This document shows positions 9,930-21,791 of a DNA stretch of 26,198 nucleotides, one piece after another. This stretch comes from Saccoglossus kowalevskii. Its lineage: Eukaryota; Hemichordata; Enteropneusta; Harrimaniidae. The stretch spans positions 1-26,198 of the forward strand of contig NW_003120651.1 of the NCBI RefSeq assembly GCF_000003605.2, written 5' to 3'. The translations under genes and the position numbers were made by a program. Position 1 is the first letter of the stretch. Each line of letters opens with the position of its first letter. A model generated the notes under the pieces. It had not been told where the DNA came from, did not search any database, and saw only the letters and a list, made by a program, of their open reading frames with translations.

Positions 9930-10788
9930 TTTTGAATTTATTTTTTTTGTTTCATCACACATCTATAAAACATATAAAACAACGATCCTGCATTCTTTTT
10001 TACAGTGATGTCAATCATTTATAGTGAAAAATCGTAGAATTTTTGTAACTATTTTAATTAATGCAAAGTGTTTTAATTCCTTCTAATTTTCAAAGACAAG
10101 TTGTTCATGCCGTCGGCACTTAGTGGGTTTTAAGCTGTTAACACACCGTGCAAAGATGTTCAAAGTGAATGCAAAGTTGTACAAAGTTATTGCAAAGTTG
10201 GTAGATGTATTTTTATATATGACCTAAGTAGTTGGCATATAGAAACGCGCAGTTGTAAAGTCGACAAATTAAATAAAAGTTAGTTGAAAGCAGCCTATAG
10301 ATGTTCTCATGAGGTGAGTATAAAATGTTAGAAACAAGTGTGCAAATTTTTGGGAAAACGAAAGTAATGTTGGCGGAGTTGCTTTTATATTTAACCTAAG
10401 TCATTGTCATGACACCCCCGCAGTTAAATTTCGATTACATTAAGTAGATGTATCGATAATGCCTTATATATAAGCGGAATATCACAACAGCCAACTGAAA
10501 AATCGACAACAAACTACATACAAAGTTGCAAAAAGCGATTGCAAAGTTGGTAGTTTCATTCGTGATTTTTACCTGTGATATCATATTAACAAGTCCCATA
10601 ATTAAATGTTCGAAAATATGAAGAAATATTTCTGAAAAGCTGTTAAATTACCGTAGTTTTACTCCAAGCTTGTAGAGGTCATTTCTACAATGTACCTGTG
10701 CCAGCGATATCGATTTTAAATCATCCAAAAACATGAATTAGCCGCCCATTCGACTTAATTTCAAATAATCAATGCAGCTTTCTGGTTA

Positions 10789-10866
10789 GGTCACCGACGA
10801 ATGTTTAAAGTAAAGCGCAATTGGGCGTGGTTAGTACTTGCATGGGAGACTCACTGAATAATGACC
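10789..10866 (+). pseudogene. 5S rRNA-derived segment, M12
   Basis: TTGGGC and CACTG as in M4, then AATAATGACC in place of AATAAACGACC. T6 at 10874-10879, closer than usual because GAATTTA upstream of the T run is shortened. Confidence 0.84.
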
Positions 10867-11727
10867 TGTTGGATTTTTTGTTGTTTCATCACACATCTAT
10901 AAAACATATAAAACAACCATCCTGCATTCTTTTTTACAGTGATGTCAATCATTTATAGTGAAAATCGTAGAATTTTTGTAACTATTTTAATTAATGAAAA
11001 GTGTTTTAATTCCTTCTAATTTTCAAGGACAAGTTGTTCATGCCGTCGGCACGTAGTGGGTTTTGAACAGTTAACACACCGTGCGAAGTTGTTCAAAGTG
11101 AATGCAAAGTTGTACAAAGTTATTGCAAAGTTGGTAGATGTATTTGTATATATGACCTAAATAGTTGGCATATAGAAACGCGCAGTTGTAAAGTCGACAA
11201 ATTTAATAAAAATTAGTTGAAAGCAGCCTATAGATGTTCACATGAGCTGTGTGTAATATGTTAGAAAAAAGTGTGCAAAGTTTGGGAAAACGAAAGAAAT
11301 GTTGGCGGAGTTACTTTTATATTTAACCTAAGTCATTGTCATGACAACACCACAGTTAAATTTCGAAAACATTAAGTAAATGTATCGATAATGCCTCATA
11401 TATTAGCAGAATATGACAACAGCCAACTGAAAAATCGACAACAAACTACATAGAAAGTTGCAAAAAGCGATTGCAAAGTTGGTAGTTTCATTCGTGATTT
11501 TTACCTGTGATATCATATTAAAAAATCCCATAGTTAAATGTTCGAAAATATGAATAAATATTTCTGAAAAAGCTGTTAAATTACCGTAGTGTTACTCCAA
11601 GCTTGTAGAGGTCATCGGTCAATTCTAGAAGGTATTTGTGCCAGCGATATCGATTTAAAAGTTCTGAAAACATGTAATAGCCGCCAATTCGGCTTAATTT
11701 CAAATAATCCATGCAGCTTTGTGGTTA

Positions 11728-11806
11728 GGTTACCGAAGAATGTTTAAAGTAAAGTGCAATCGGGCGTGGTTATTTCTTGCATGGGAGACTCCCTGATTAA
11801 ACGACC
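11728..11806 (+). pseudogene. 5S rRNA-derived segment, M13
   Basis: Box C is altered: GGTTATTTCTTGC replaces GGTTAGTACTTGC. The type B ending CTGATTAAACGACC appears. T7 at 11818-11824. Confidence 0.82.
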
Positions 11807-12670
11807 TGTTGAATTTATTTTTTTGTTTCATCACACATCTATAAAACATATAAAACAACGATCCTGCATTCTTTTTTACAGTGATGTCAATCATTTATAC
11901 TGTAAAATCGTAGAATTTGTGTAACTATTTTAATTAATGAAAAGTGTTTTAATTCCTTCTAATTTTCATGTACAAGTTGTTAATGCCGTCGACACGTAGT
12001 GGGTTTTAAGCTGTTAACACACCGTGCGAAGTTGTTCAAAGTGAATGCAAAGTTGTACAAACTTATTGCAAAGTTGGTAGATGTATTTGTATATATGACC
12101 TAAGTAGTTGGCATATAGAAACGCGCAGTTGTAAAGTCGACAAATTAAATAAAAGTTAGTTGAAAGCAGCCTATAGATGTTCACATGAGCTGTGTGTAAA
12201 ATGTTAGAAAAAAGTGTGCAAAGTTTGGGAAAACGAAAGAAATGTTGGCGGAGTTACTTTTATATTTAACCTAAGTCATTGTCATGACAACACCACAGTT
12301 AAATTTCGAAAACATTAAGTAAATGTATCGATAATGCCTCATATATTAGCAGAATGTGACAACAGCCAACTGAAAAATCGACAACAAACTACATACAAAG
12401 TTGCAAAAAGCGATTGCGAAGTTGGTAGTTTCATTCGTGATTTTTACCTGTGATATCATATTAACAAATCCCATAGTTAAAAGTTCGAAAATATGAATAA
12501 ATATTTCTGAAAAAGCTGTTAAATTACCGTAGTGTTACTCCAAGCTTGTAGAGGTCATCGGTCAATTCTAGAAGGTATTTGTGCCAGCGATATCGATTTA
12601 AAAGTTCTGAAAACATGTAATAGCCGCCAATTCGGCTTAATTTCAAATAATCCATGCAGCTTTGTGGTTA

Positions 12671-12749
12671 GGTTACCGACGAATGTTTAAAGTAAAGTGC
12701 AATCGGGCGTGGTTATTTCTTGCATGGGAGACTCCCTGATTAAACGACT
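12671..12749 (+). pseudogene. 5S rRNA-derived segment, M14
   Basis: Shares GGTTATTTCTTGC with M13. The end reads ACGACTT. The T run is cut to T4 (12761-12764) by a TTTTGTTTGTTTG tract. Confidence 0.82.
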
Positions 12750-13619
12750 TGTTGAATTTATTTTGTTTGTTTGTTTCATCACACATCTATAAAACATATA
12801 AAACAACGATCCTGCATTCTTTTTTACAGTGATGTCAATCATTTATAGTGAAAAATCGTAGAATTTTTGTAACTATTTTAATTAATGAAAAGTGTTTTAA
12901 TTCCTTCTAATTTTCAAGTACAAGTTGTTCATGCCGTCGGCACGTAGTGGGTTTTAAGCTGTTAACACACCGTGCGAAGTTGTTCAAAGTGAATGCAAAG
13001 TTGTACAAAGTTATTGCAAAGTTGGTAGATGAATTTGTATATATGACCTAAGTAGTTGGCATATAGAAACGCGCAGTTGTAAAGTCGACAAATTAAATAA
13101 AAGTTAGTTGAAAGCAGCCTATAGATGTTCACATGAGCTGAGTGTAAAATGTTAGAAAAAAGTGTGCAATGTTTGGGAAAACGAAAGAAATGTTGGCGGA
13201 GTTGCTTTTATATTTAACCTAAGTCATTGCCATGACAACCCCCCAGTTAAATTTCGAAAACATTAAGTAAATGTATCGATAATGCCTCATATATTAGCAG
13301 AATATGACAACAGCCAACTGAAAAATCGACAACAAACTACATACAAAGTTGCAAAAAGCGATTGCAAAGTTGGTAGTTTCATTCGTGATTTTTACCTGTG
13401 ATATCATATTAACAAATCCCATAGTTAAAAGTTCGAAAATATGAATAAATATTTCTGAAAAAGCTGTTAAATTACCGTAGTGATACTCCAAGCTTGTAGA
13501 GGTCATAGGTCAATTCAAGAATGTACCTGTGCCAGCGATATAGATTTTAAAACATCCAAAAACATGAAATAGCCGCCAATTCGGCTTAATTTCAAATAAT
13601 CCATGCAGCTTTGTGGTTA

Positions 13620-13698
13620 GGTCAACGACGAATCTTTAAAGTAAAGTGAAATCGGGCGTGGTTAGTTCTTGCATGGGAGACTCCCTGATTAAACGATC
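13620..13698 (+). pseudogene. 5S rRNA-derived segment, M15
   Basis: Box C variant GGTTAGTTCTTGC, TCAACGACG upstream, and AAGTGAAATCGGGC in the box A area. The end reads ACGATC. T7 at 13710-13716. Confidence 0.84.
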
Positions 13699-14563
13699 TG
13701 TTGAATTTATTTTTTTGTTTCATCACATATCTATAAAACATATAAAACAACGATCCTGCATTCTTTTTTACAGTGATGTCAATCATTTATAGTGTAAAAT
13801 CGTAGAATTTTTGTAACTATTGTAATTAATGAAAAGTGTTTTGATTCCTTCTAATTTTCAAGTACAAGTTGTTCATGCCGTCGGCACGTAGTGGGTTTTA
13901 AGCAGGTAACACACCGTGCGAAGTTGTTCAAAGTGAATGCAAAGTTGTACAAAGTTATTGCAAAGTTGGTAGATGTATTTGTATATATGTCCTAAGTAGT
14001 TGGCATATAGAAAGGCGCAGTTGTAAAGTCGACAAATTAAATAAAAGTTAGTTGAAAGCAGCCTATAGATGTTCACATGAGCTGAGTGTAAAATGTTAGA
14101 AAAAAGTGTGCAAAGTTTGGGAAAACGAAAGAAATGTTGGCGGAGTTGCTTTTATATATAACCTAAGTCATTGTCATGACAACCCCGCAGTTAAATTTCG
14201 AAAACATTAAGTAAATGTATAGATAATGCCTCATATATTAGCAGAATATGACAACAGCCAACTGAAAAATCGACAACAAACTACATACAAAGTTGCAAAA
14301 TACGATTGCAAAGTTGGTAGTTTAATTCGTGATTTTTACCTGTGATATCATATTAACAAGTCCCATAGTTAAAAGTTCGAAAATATGAATAAATATTTCT
14401 GAAAAAGCTGTTAAATTACCGTAGTGATACTCCAAGCTTGTAGAGGTCATATGTCAATTCTAGAATGTACCTGTGCCAGCGATATCGATTTTAAAACATC
14501 CAAAAACATTAAATAGCCGCCAATTCGGATTAATTTCAAGTAAGTCATGCAGCTTTGTGGTTG

Positions 14564-14642
14564 GGTCAACGACGAATGTTTAAAGTAAAGTGAAATCGGG
14601 CGTGGTTAGTTCTTGCATGGGAGACTCCCTGATTAAACGACC
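14564..14642 (+). pseudogene. 5S rRNA-derived segment, M16
   Basis: Same box C and box A variants as M15, with GGTTGGGTCAACG just upstream. T7 at 14654-14660. Confidence 0.84.
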
Positions 14643-15507
14643 TGTTGAATTTATTTTTTTGTTTCATCACACATCTATAAAACATATAAAACAACGATCC
14701 TGCATCCTTTTTTACAGTGATGTCAATCATTTATACTGTAAAATCGTAGAATTTTTGTAACTCTTTTAATTAATGAAAAGTGTTTTAATTCCTTCTAATT
14801 TTCAAGTACAAGTTGTTCATGCCGTCGGCACGTAGTGGGTTTTAAGCTGTTAACACACCGTGCGAAGTTGTTCAAAGTGAATGCAAAGTTGTACAAATTT
14901 ATTGCAAAGTTGGTAGATGTATTTGTATATATGACCTAAGTAGTTGGCATATAGAAAGGCGTAGTTGTAAAGTCGACAAATTAAATAAAAGTTAGTTGAA
15001 AGCAGCCTATAGATGTTCACATGAGCTGAGTGTAAAATGTTAGAAAAAAGTGTGCAATGTTTGGGAAAACGAAAGAAATGTTGGCGGAGTTGCTTTTATA
15101 TTTAACCTAAGTCATTGTCATGACAACCCCGCAGTTAAATTTCGAAAACATTAAGTAAATGTATCGATAATGCCTCATATATTAGCAGAATATGACAACA
15201 GCCAACTGAAAAATCGACAACAAACTACATACAAAGTTGCAAAATACGATTGCAAAGTTGGTAGTTTCATTCGTGATGTTTACCTGTGATATCATATTAA
15301 CAAGTCCCATAGTTAAAAGTTCGAAAATATGAATAAATATTTTTGAAAAAGCTGTTAAATTACCGTAGTGATACTCCAAGCTTGTAGAGGTCATAGGTCA
15401 ATTCAAGAATGTACCTGTGCCAGCGATATCGATTTTAAAACATCCAAAAACATGAAATAGCCGCCAATTCGGTTTAATTTCAAATAATTCATGCAGCTTT
15501 GTGGTTA

Positions 15508-15586
15508 GGTCAACGACGAATGTTTAAAGTAAAGTGAAATCGGGCGTGGTTAGTTCTTGCATGAGAGACTCCCTGATTAAACGACC
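15508..15586 (+). pseudogene. 5S rRNA-derived segment, M17
   Basis: GGTTAGTTCTTGC is followed by ATGAGAGAC, so the conserved GGG of box C is broken. T7 at 15598-15604. Confidence 0.83.
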
Positions 15587-16451
15587 TGTTGAATTTATTT
15601 TTTTGTTTCATCACACATCTATAAAACATATAAAACAACGATCCTGCATTCCTTTTTACAGTGATGTCAATCATTTATACTGTAAAATCGTAGAATTTTT
15701 GTAACTATTTTAATTAATGAAAAGTGTTTTAATTCCTTCTAATTTTCAAGTACAAGTTGTTCATGCCGTCGGCACGTAGTGGGTTTTAAGCTGTTAACAC
15801 ACCGTGCGAAGTTGTTCAAAGTGAATGCAAAGTTGTACAAAGTTATTGCAAAGTTGGTAGATGTATTTGTATATATGACCTAAGTAGTTGGCATATAGAA
15901 ACGCGCAGTTGTAAAGTCGACAAATTAAATAAAAGTTAGTTGAAAGCAGCCTATAGATGTTCACATGAGCTGTTTGTAAAATGTTAGAAAAAAGTGTGCA
16001 AAGTTTGGGAAAACGAAAGAAATGTTGGCGGAGTTACTTTTATATTTAACCTAAGTCATTGTCATGACAACACCACAGTTAAATTTCGAAAACATTAAGT
16101 AAATGTATCGATAATGCCTCATATATTTGCAGAATATGACAACAGCCAACTGAAAAATCGACAACAAACTACATACAAAGTTGCAAAAAGCGATTGCAAA
16201 GTTGGTAGTTTCATTCGTGATTTTTACCTGTGATATCATATTAACAAGTCCCATAGTTAAAAGTTCGAAAATATGAATAAATATTTCTGAAAAAGCTGTT
16301 AAATTACCGTAGTGTTACTCCAAGCTTGTAGAGGTCATAGGTCAATCCTAGAATGTACCTGTGCCAGCGATATCGATTTTAAAACATCCAAAAACATAAA
16401 ACAGCCGCCAATTCGGCTTAATTTCAAATAATCCATGCAGCTCTGTGGTTA

Positions 16452-16530
16452 GGTCACCGACGAATGTTTAAAGTAAAGTGAAATCGGGCGTGGTTAGTTC
16501 TTGCATGAGAGACTCCCTGATTAAACGACC
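16452..16530 (+). pseudogene. 5S rRNA-derived segment, M18
   Basis: Shares ATGAGAGAC with M17 but has TCACCGACG rather than TCAACGACG. T7 at 16542-16548. The damaged stretch of this monomer begins just downstream. Confidence 0.83.
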
Positions 16531-17388
16531 TGTTGAATTTATTTTTTTGTTTCATCACTCATCTATAAAACATATAAAACAACGATCCTGCATTCTTTTT
16601 ACAGTGATGTCAATCATTTATACTGTAAAATCGTAGAATTTTGTAACTATTTTAATAATGAAAAGTGTTTAATCCTTCTAATTTGCAAGTACAAGTTGTT
16701 CATGCCATCGGCACGTAGTGGGTTTTAAGCTGTTAACCAACCGTGCGAAGTTGTTCAAAGTGAATGCAAAGTGTAAAAATTTATTGCAAAGTTGGTAGAT
16801 GTATTTGTATATATGACTAAGTAGTTGGCATATAGAAACGCGCAGTTGTAAAGTCGACAAATTAAATAAAAGTTAGTTGAAAGCAGCCTATAGATGTTCA
16901 CATTAGCTGAGTGTAAAATGTTAGAAAACAGTGTGCAATGTTTGGGAAAACGAAAGAAATGTTGGCGGAGTTACTTTTATATTTAACCTAAGTCATTGTC
17001 ATGACAACACCGCAGTTAAATTTCGAAAACATTAAGTAAATGTATCGATAATGCCTCATATATTAGCAGAATATGACAACAGCCAACTGAAAAATCGACA
17101 ACAAACTTCATACAAAGTTGCAAAATACGATTGCAAAGTTGGTAGTTTAATTCGTGATTTTTACCTGTGATATCATATTAACAAGTCCCATAGTTAAAAG
17201 TTCGAAAATATGAATAAATATTTCTGAAAAAGCTGTTAAATTACCGTAGTGATACACCAAGCTTGTACAGGTCATAGGTCAATTCTAGAATGTACCTGTG
17301 CCAGCGATATCGATTTTTAAACATCCAAAAACTTGAAATAGCCGCCAATTCGGCTTAATTTCAAATAATCCATGCAGCTTTGTGGTTA

Positions 17389-17467
17389 GGTTACCGACGA
17401 ATGTTTAAAGTAAAGTGCAATCGGGCGTGGTTATTTCTTGCATGGGAGACTCCCTGAATAAACGACC
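17389..17467 (+). pseudogene. 5S rRNA-derived segment, M19 (B/A recombinant)
   Basis: The first part carries the M13/M14 box C variant GGTTATTTCTTGC, but the end reads CCTGAATAAACGACC (type A) instead of CTGATTAAACG. The change of type falls between about 17440 and 17460. T6 at 17479-17484. Confidence 0.83.
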
Positions 17468-18330
17468 TGTTCAATTTATTTTTTGTTTCATCACACATCT
17501 ATAAAACATATAAAACAACGAACCTGCATTCTTTTTTACAGTGATGTCAATCATTTATAGTGAAAAATCGTAGAATTTTTGTAACTATTTTAATTAATGC
17601 AAAGTGTTTTAATTCCTTCTAATTTTCAAGGACAAGTTGTTCATGCCGTCGGCACGTAGTGGGTTTTAAGCTGTTAACACACCGTGCAAAGTTGTTCAAA
17701 GTAAATGCAAAGTTGTACAAAGTTATTGCAAAGTTGGTAGATGTATTTGTATATATGACCTAAGTAGTTGGCATATAGAAACGCGCAGTTGTAAAGTCGA
17801 CAAATTAAATAAAAGTTAGTTGAAAGCAGCCTATAGATGTTCTCATGAGGTGAGTGTAAAATGTTAGAAACAAGTGTGCAAATTTTGGGGAAAACGAAAG
17901 AAATGTTGGCGGAGTTGCTTTTATATTTAACCTAAGTCATTGTCATGACACCACCGCAGTTAAATTTCGAAAACATTAAGTAAATGTATGGATAATGCCT
18001 CATATATAAGCAGAATATCACAACAGCCAACTGAAAAATCGACAACAAACTACATACAACGTTGCAAAAAGCGATGGCAAAGTTGGTAGTTTCATTCGTG
18101 CTTTTTTACCTGTGATATCATATTAACAAGTCCCATAATTAAATGTCCGAAAATATGAATAAATATTTCTGAAAAAGCTGTTAAATTACCGTAGTTTTAC
18201 TCCAAGCTTCTAGAGGTCATAGGTCAATTCTAAAAACCTGTGCCAGCGATGTCGATTTTAAAACATCCAAAAACATGAATTAGCCGCCAATTCGGCTTAA
18301 TTTCAAATAATCAATACAGCTTTGTGGTTA

Positions 18331-18409
18331 GGTCACCGACGAATGTTTAAAGTAAAGTGAAATTGGGCGTGGTTAGTACTTGCATGGGAGAATACCTGAA
18401 TAAACGACC
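18331..18409 (+). pseudogene. 5S rRNA-derived segment, M20
   Basis: Box C GGTTAGTACTTGC is intact, but GAGACTCCCTG has become GAGAATACCTG, removing the inverted repeat. TTGGGC replaces TCGGGC. T8 at 18421-18428. Confidence 0.83.
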
Positions 18410-19276
18410 TTTTGAATTTATTTTTTTTGTTTCATCACACATCTATAAAACATATAAAACAACGATCCTGCATTCTTATTTACAGTGATGTCAATCATTT
18501 ATAGTGAAAAATCGTAGAATTTTTGTAACTATTTTAATTAATGCAAAGTGTTTTAATTCCTTCTAATTTTCAAGGACAAGTTGTACATGCCGTCGGCACG
18601 TAGTGGGTTTTAAGCTGTTAACACACCGTGCAAAGTTGTTCAAAGTGAATGCAAAGTTGTACAAAGTTATTGCAATGTTGGTAGATGTGTTTGTATATAT
18701 GACCTAAGTAGTTGGCATATAGAAACGCGCAGTTGTAAAGTCGGCATATTAAATAAAAGTTAGTTGAAAGCAGCCTATAGATGTTCTCATGAGCTGAGTG
18801 TAAAATGTTAGAAACCAGTGTGCAAATTTTAGGGAAAACGAACGAAATGTTGGCGGAGTTGCTTTTATATTTAACCTAAGTCATTGTCATGACAATCCCG
18901 CAGTTAAATTTCGAAAACATTAACTAAATGTATCGATAATGCCTCATATATAAGCAGAATATCACAACAGCCAACTGAAAAATCGACAACAAACTACATA
19001 CAAAGTTGCAAAAAGCGATTGCAAAGTTGGTAGTTTCATTCGTGATTTTTACCTGTGATATCATATTAACAAGTCCCATAATTAAATGTTCGAAAATATG
19101 AATAAATATTTCTGAAAAAGCTGTTAAATTACCGTAGTTTTACTCCAACCTTGTAGAGGTCATAGATCAATTCTACAATGTACCTGTGCCAGCGATATCG
19201 ATTTTAAAACATCCAAAAACATGAATTAGCCGCCCATTCGGCTTAATTTCAAATAAGCAATGCAGCTTTGTGGTTA

Positions 19277-19355
19277 GGTCACCGACGAATGTTTAAAATA
19301 AAGCGCAATCGGGCGTGTTTAGCACTTGCATGGGAGACTCCCTGAATAAACGACT
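19277..19355 (+). pseudogene. 5S rRNA-derived segment, M21
   Basis: Reads GTGTTTAGCACTTGC, the type C box C with one further change. The end is CGACTT. Only T3 follows (19367-19369), so this copy lacks an obvious Pol III stop at the usual place. Confidence 0.82.
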
Positions 19356-20219
19356 TGTTGAATTTATTTGGTTTGTTTCATCACACACCTATAAAACATA
19401 TAAAACAACGATCCTGCATTCTTTTTTACAGTGATGTCAATCATTTATAGTGAAAAATCGTAGAATTTTTGTAACTATTTTAATTAATGAAAAGTGTTTT
19501 AATTCCTTCTAATTTTCAAGAACAAGTTGTTCATGCCGTCGGCACGTAGTGGGTTTTAAGCTGGTAGCACACCGTGCAAAGTTGTTCAAAGTGAATGCAA
19601 AGTTGTACAAAGTTTTTGCAAAGTTGGTAGATGTATTTGTATATATGACCTAAGTAGTTGGCATATAGAAACGCGCAGTTGTAAAGTCGACGAATTAAAT
19701 AAAAGTTAGTTGAAAGCAGCCTATAGATGTTCACATGAGCTGAGTGTAAAATGATAAAAAAAGTGTGCAAAGTTTGGGAAAACGAAAGAAATGTTGGCGG
19801 AGTTGCTTTTATATTTAACCTAAGTCATTGTCATGACAACCCCCAGTTAAATTTCGAAAACATTAAGTAAATGTATCGATAATGCATCATATATTAGCAG
19901 AATATCACAACAGCCAACTGAAAAACCGACAACAAACTACATACAAAGTTGCAAAAGGCGATTGCAAAGTTGGTAGTTTCATTCGTGATTTTTACCTGTG
20001 ATAACATATTAACAAGTTCCATAGTTAAAAGTTCGAAAATATGAATAAATATCTCTGAAAAAGCTGTTAAATTACCGTAGTGTTACTCCAAGCTTGTAGA
20101 GGTCATAGGTCAATTCTAGAATGTACCTGTGCCAGCGATATCGATTTTAAAACATCCAAAAACATGAAATAGCCGCCAATTCGGCTTAATTTCAAATAAT
20201 CCCTGCAGCTTTGTGGTTA

Positions 20220-20298
20220 GGTCACCGACGAATGTTTAAAATAAAGCGCAATCGGGCGTGGTTAGCACTTGCATGGGAGACTCCCTGAATAAACGACT
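20220..20298 (+). pseudogene. 5S rRNA-derived segment, M22
   Basis: Type C box C GGTTAGCACTTGC with AAAATAAAGCGCAATCGGGC upstream. GGGAGACTCCC is intact. T4 at 20310-20313. Confidence 0.84.
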
Positions 20299-20765
20299 TG
20301 TTGAATTTATTTTGTTTGTTTCATACACACCTATAAAACATATAAAACAACGATCCTGCATTCTTTTTTACAGTGATGTCAATAATTTATAGTGAAAAAT
20401 CGTAGAATTTTTGTAACTATTTTAATTAATGAAAAGTGTTTTAATTCCTTCTAATTTTCAAGAACAAGTTGTTCATGCCGTCGGCACGTAGTGGGTTTTA
20501 AGCTGCACACCGTGCAAAGTTGTTCAAAGTGAATGCAAAGTTGTACAAAGTTTTTGCAAAGTTGGTTGATGTATTTGTATATATGACCTAAGTAGTTGGC
20601 ATATAGAAACGCGCAGTTGTAAAGTCGACGAATTAAATAAAAGTTAGTTGAAAGCAGCTTATAGATGTTCACATGAGCTGAGTGTAAAATGATAAAAAAA
20701 GTGTGCAAAGTTTGGGAAAACGAAAGAAATGTTGGCGGAGTTGCTTTTATATTTAACCTAAGTCA

Positions 20766-21325
20766 TTGTCATGACAACTCCCAGTTAAATTTCGAAAACA
20801 TTAAGTAAATGTATCGATAATGCCTCATATATTAGCAGAATATCACAACAGCCAACTGAAAAATCGACAACAAACTACATACAAAGTTGCAAAAAGCGAT
20901 TGCAAAGTTGGTAGTTTCATTCGTGATTTTTACCTGTGATATCATATTAACAAGTCCCATAGTTAAAAGTTCGAAAATATGAACAAATATTTCTGAAAAA
21001 GCTGTTAAATTACCGTAGCGTTACTCCAAGCTTGTAGAGGTCATAGGTAAATTCTAGAATGTACCTGTGCCAGCGATATCGATTTTAAAACATCCACAAA
21101 CATGAAATAGCCGCCAATTCGGCTTAATTTCAAATAATCCATGGAGCTTTGTGGTTAGGTTACCGACGAATGTTTAAAGTAAAGTGCAATCCGACGTGGT
21201 TAGTACTTGCATGGGAGACTATAGATGTTCACATGAGCTGAGTGTAAAATGTTAAAAAAAGTGTGCAAAGTTTGGGAAAACGAAAGAAATGTTGGCGGAG
21301 TTGCTTTTATATTTAACCTAAGTCA
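20766..21325 (+). repeat. Truncated monomer M23 (560 bp)
   Basis: The unit is normal up to GAGACT at 21220 and then continues with ATAGATGTTCACATGAGC. Compared with M22 about 378 bp are missing, from the 3' end of the 5S-like segment through the T run, the TATAAAACATATAAAAC tract, TGCCGTCGGCA and the phased CAAAGTT cluster. The dinucleotide CT is shared at both deletion ends, so short-homology joining or slippage is plausible. Confidence 0.9.
21158..21220 (+). pseudogene. 5S rRNA-derived segment, M23, cut off by deletion
   Basis: GGTTAGTACTTGCATGGGAG is present, but the copy stops at GAGACT and continues directly into ATAGATGTTCACATG, which normally lies about 380 bp further on. The 3' end and T run are gone. 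CAATCCGACG replaces CAATCGGGCG. Confidence 0.85.
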
Positions 21326-21712
21326 TTGTCATGACAATCCCAGTTAAATTTCGAAAACATTAAGTAAATGTATCGATAATGCCTCATATATTAGCAGAAT
21401 ATCACAACAGCCAACTGAAAAACCGACAACAAACTACAAAGTTGAAAAAAGTGATAGCAAAGTTGGTACTTTCATTCGTGATTTTTACATGTGATATCAT
21501 ATTAACAAGTTCCATAGTTAAAAGTTCGAAAATATGAATAAATATCTCTGAAAAAGCTGTTAAATTACCGTAGTGTTACTCCAAGCTTGTAGAGGTCATA
21601 GGTCAATTCTAGAATGTACCTGTGCCAGCGATATCGATTTTAAAACATCCAAAAACATGAAATAGCCGCCAATTCGGCTTAATTTCAAATAATCCATGCA
21701 GCTTTGAGGTTA

Positions 21713-21791
21713 GGTCACCGACGAATGTTTAAAATAAAGCGCAATCGGGCGTGGTTAGCACTTGCATGGGAGACTCCCTGAATAAACGACT
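21713..21791 (+). pseudogene. 5S rRNA-derived segment, M24
   Basis: Type C (GGTTAGCACTTGC, ending ACGACTTG), nearly identical to M22 over this stretch. T4 at 21803-21806. Confidence 0.84.

Larger units (their letters stand above)
950..10403 (+). repeat. Type A block, M2-M11
   Basis: These ten units end with GAGGTGAGTG (M11 GAGGTGAGTA) followed by GAAACAAGTGTGCA and a TTTTTGGG tract, whereas other units mostly have GAGCTGAGTG and CAAAGTTTGGG. Within the block, pairs two units apart resemble each other most: M3 and M5 share GAACCTGTACCAGCGATGTC, and M6 and M8 share AATGGGGCG and TAAAATAATCCATGCACC. M6-M8 share GCCAAGTCGGC. M4 and M10-M12 share TTTCGATTACATTAAGTAGA. M9 and M10 share CAGCTATATCGATTTC. 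Confidence 0.8.
10880..17440 (+). repeat. Type B block, 3' half of M12 to 5' half of M19
   Basis: Marked by CGTGCGAAGTTG, TTCACATGAGCTG and CAAGTTTGGGAAAACG or CAATGTTTGGG. From M13 on it also has CAAGTACAAG (M13 CATGTACAAG) and CTGATTAAACG. M13 and M14 are near-identical neighbours sharing AAAGTTCTGAAAACATGTAA. M15-M17 share TGATACTCCAAGC and TCAACGACG. Confidence 0.75.
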
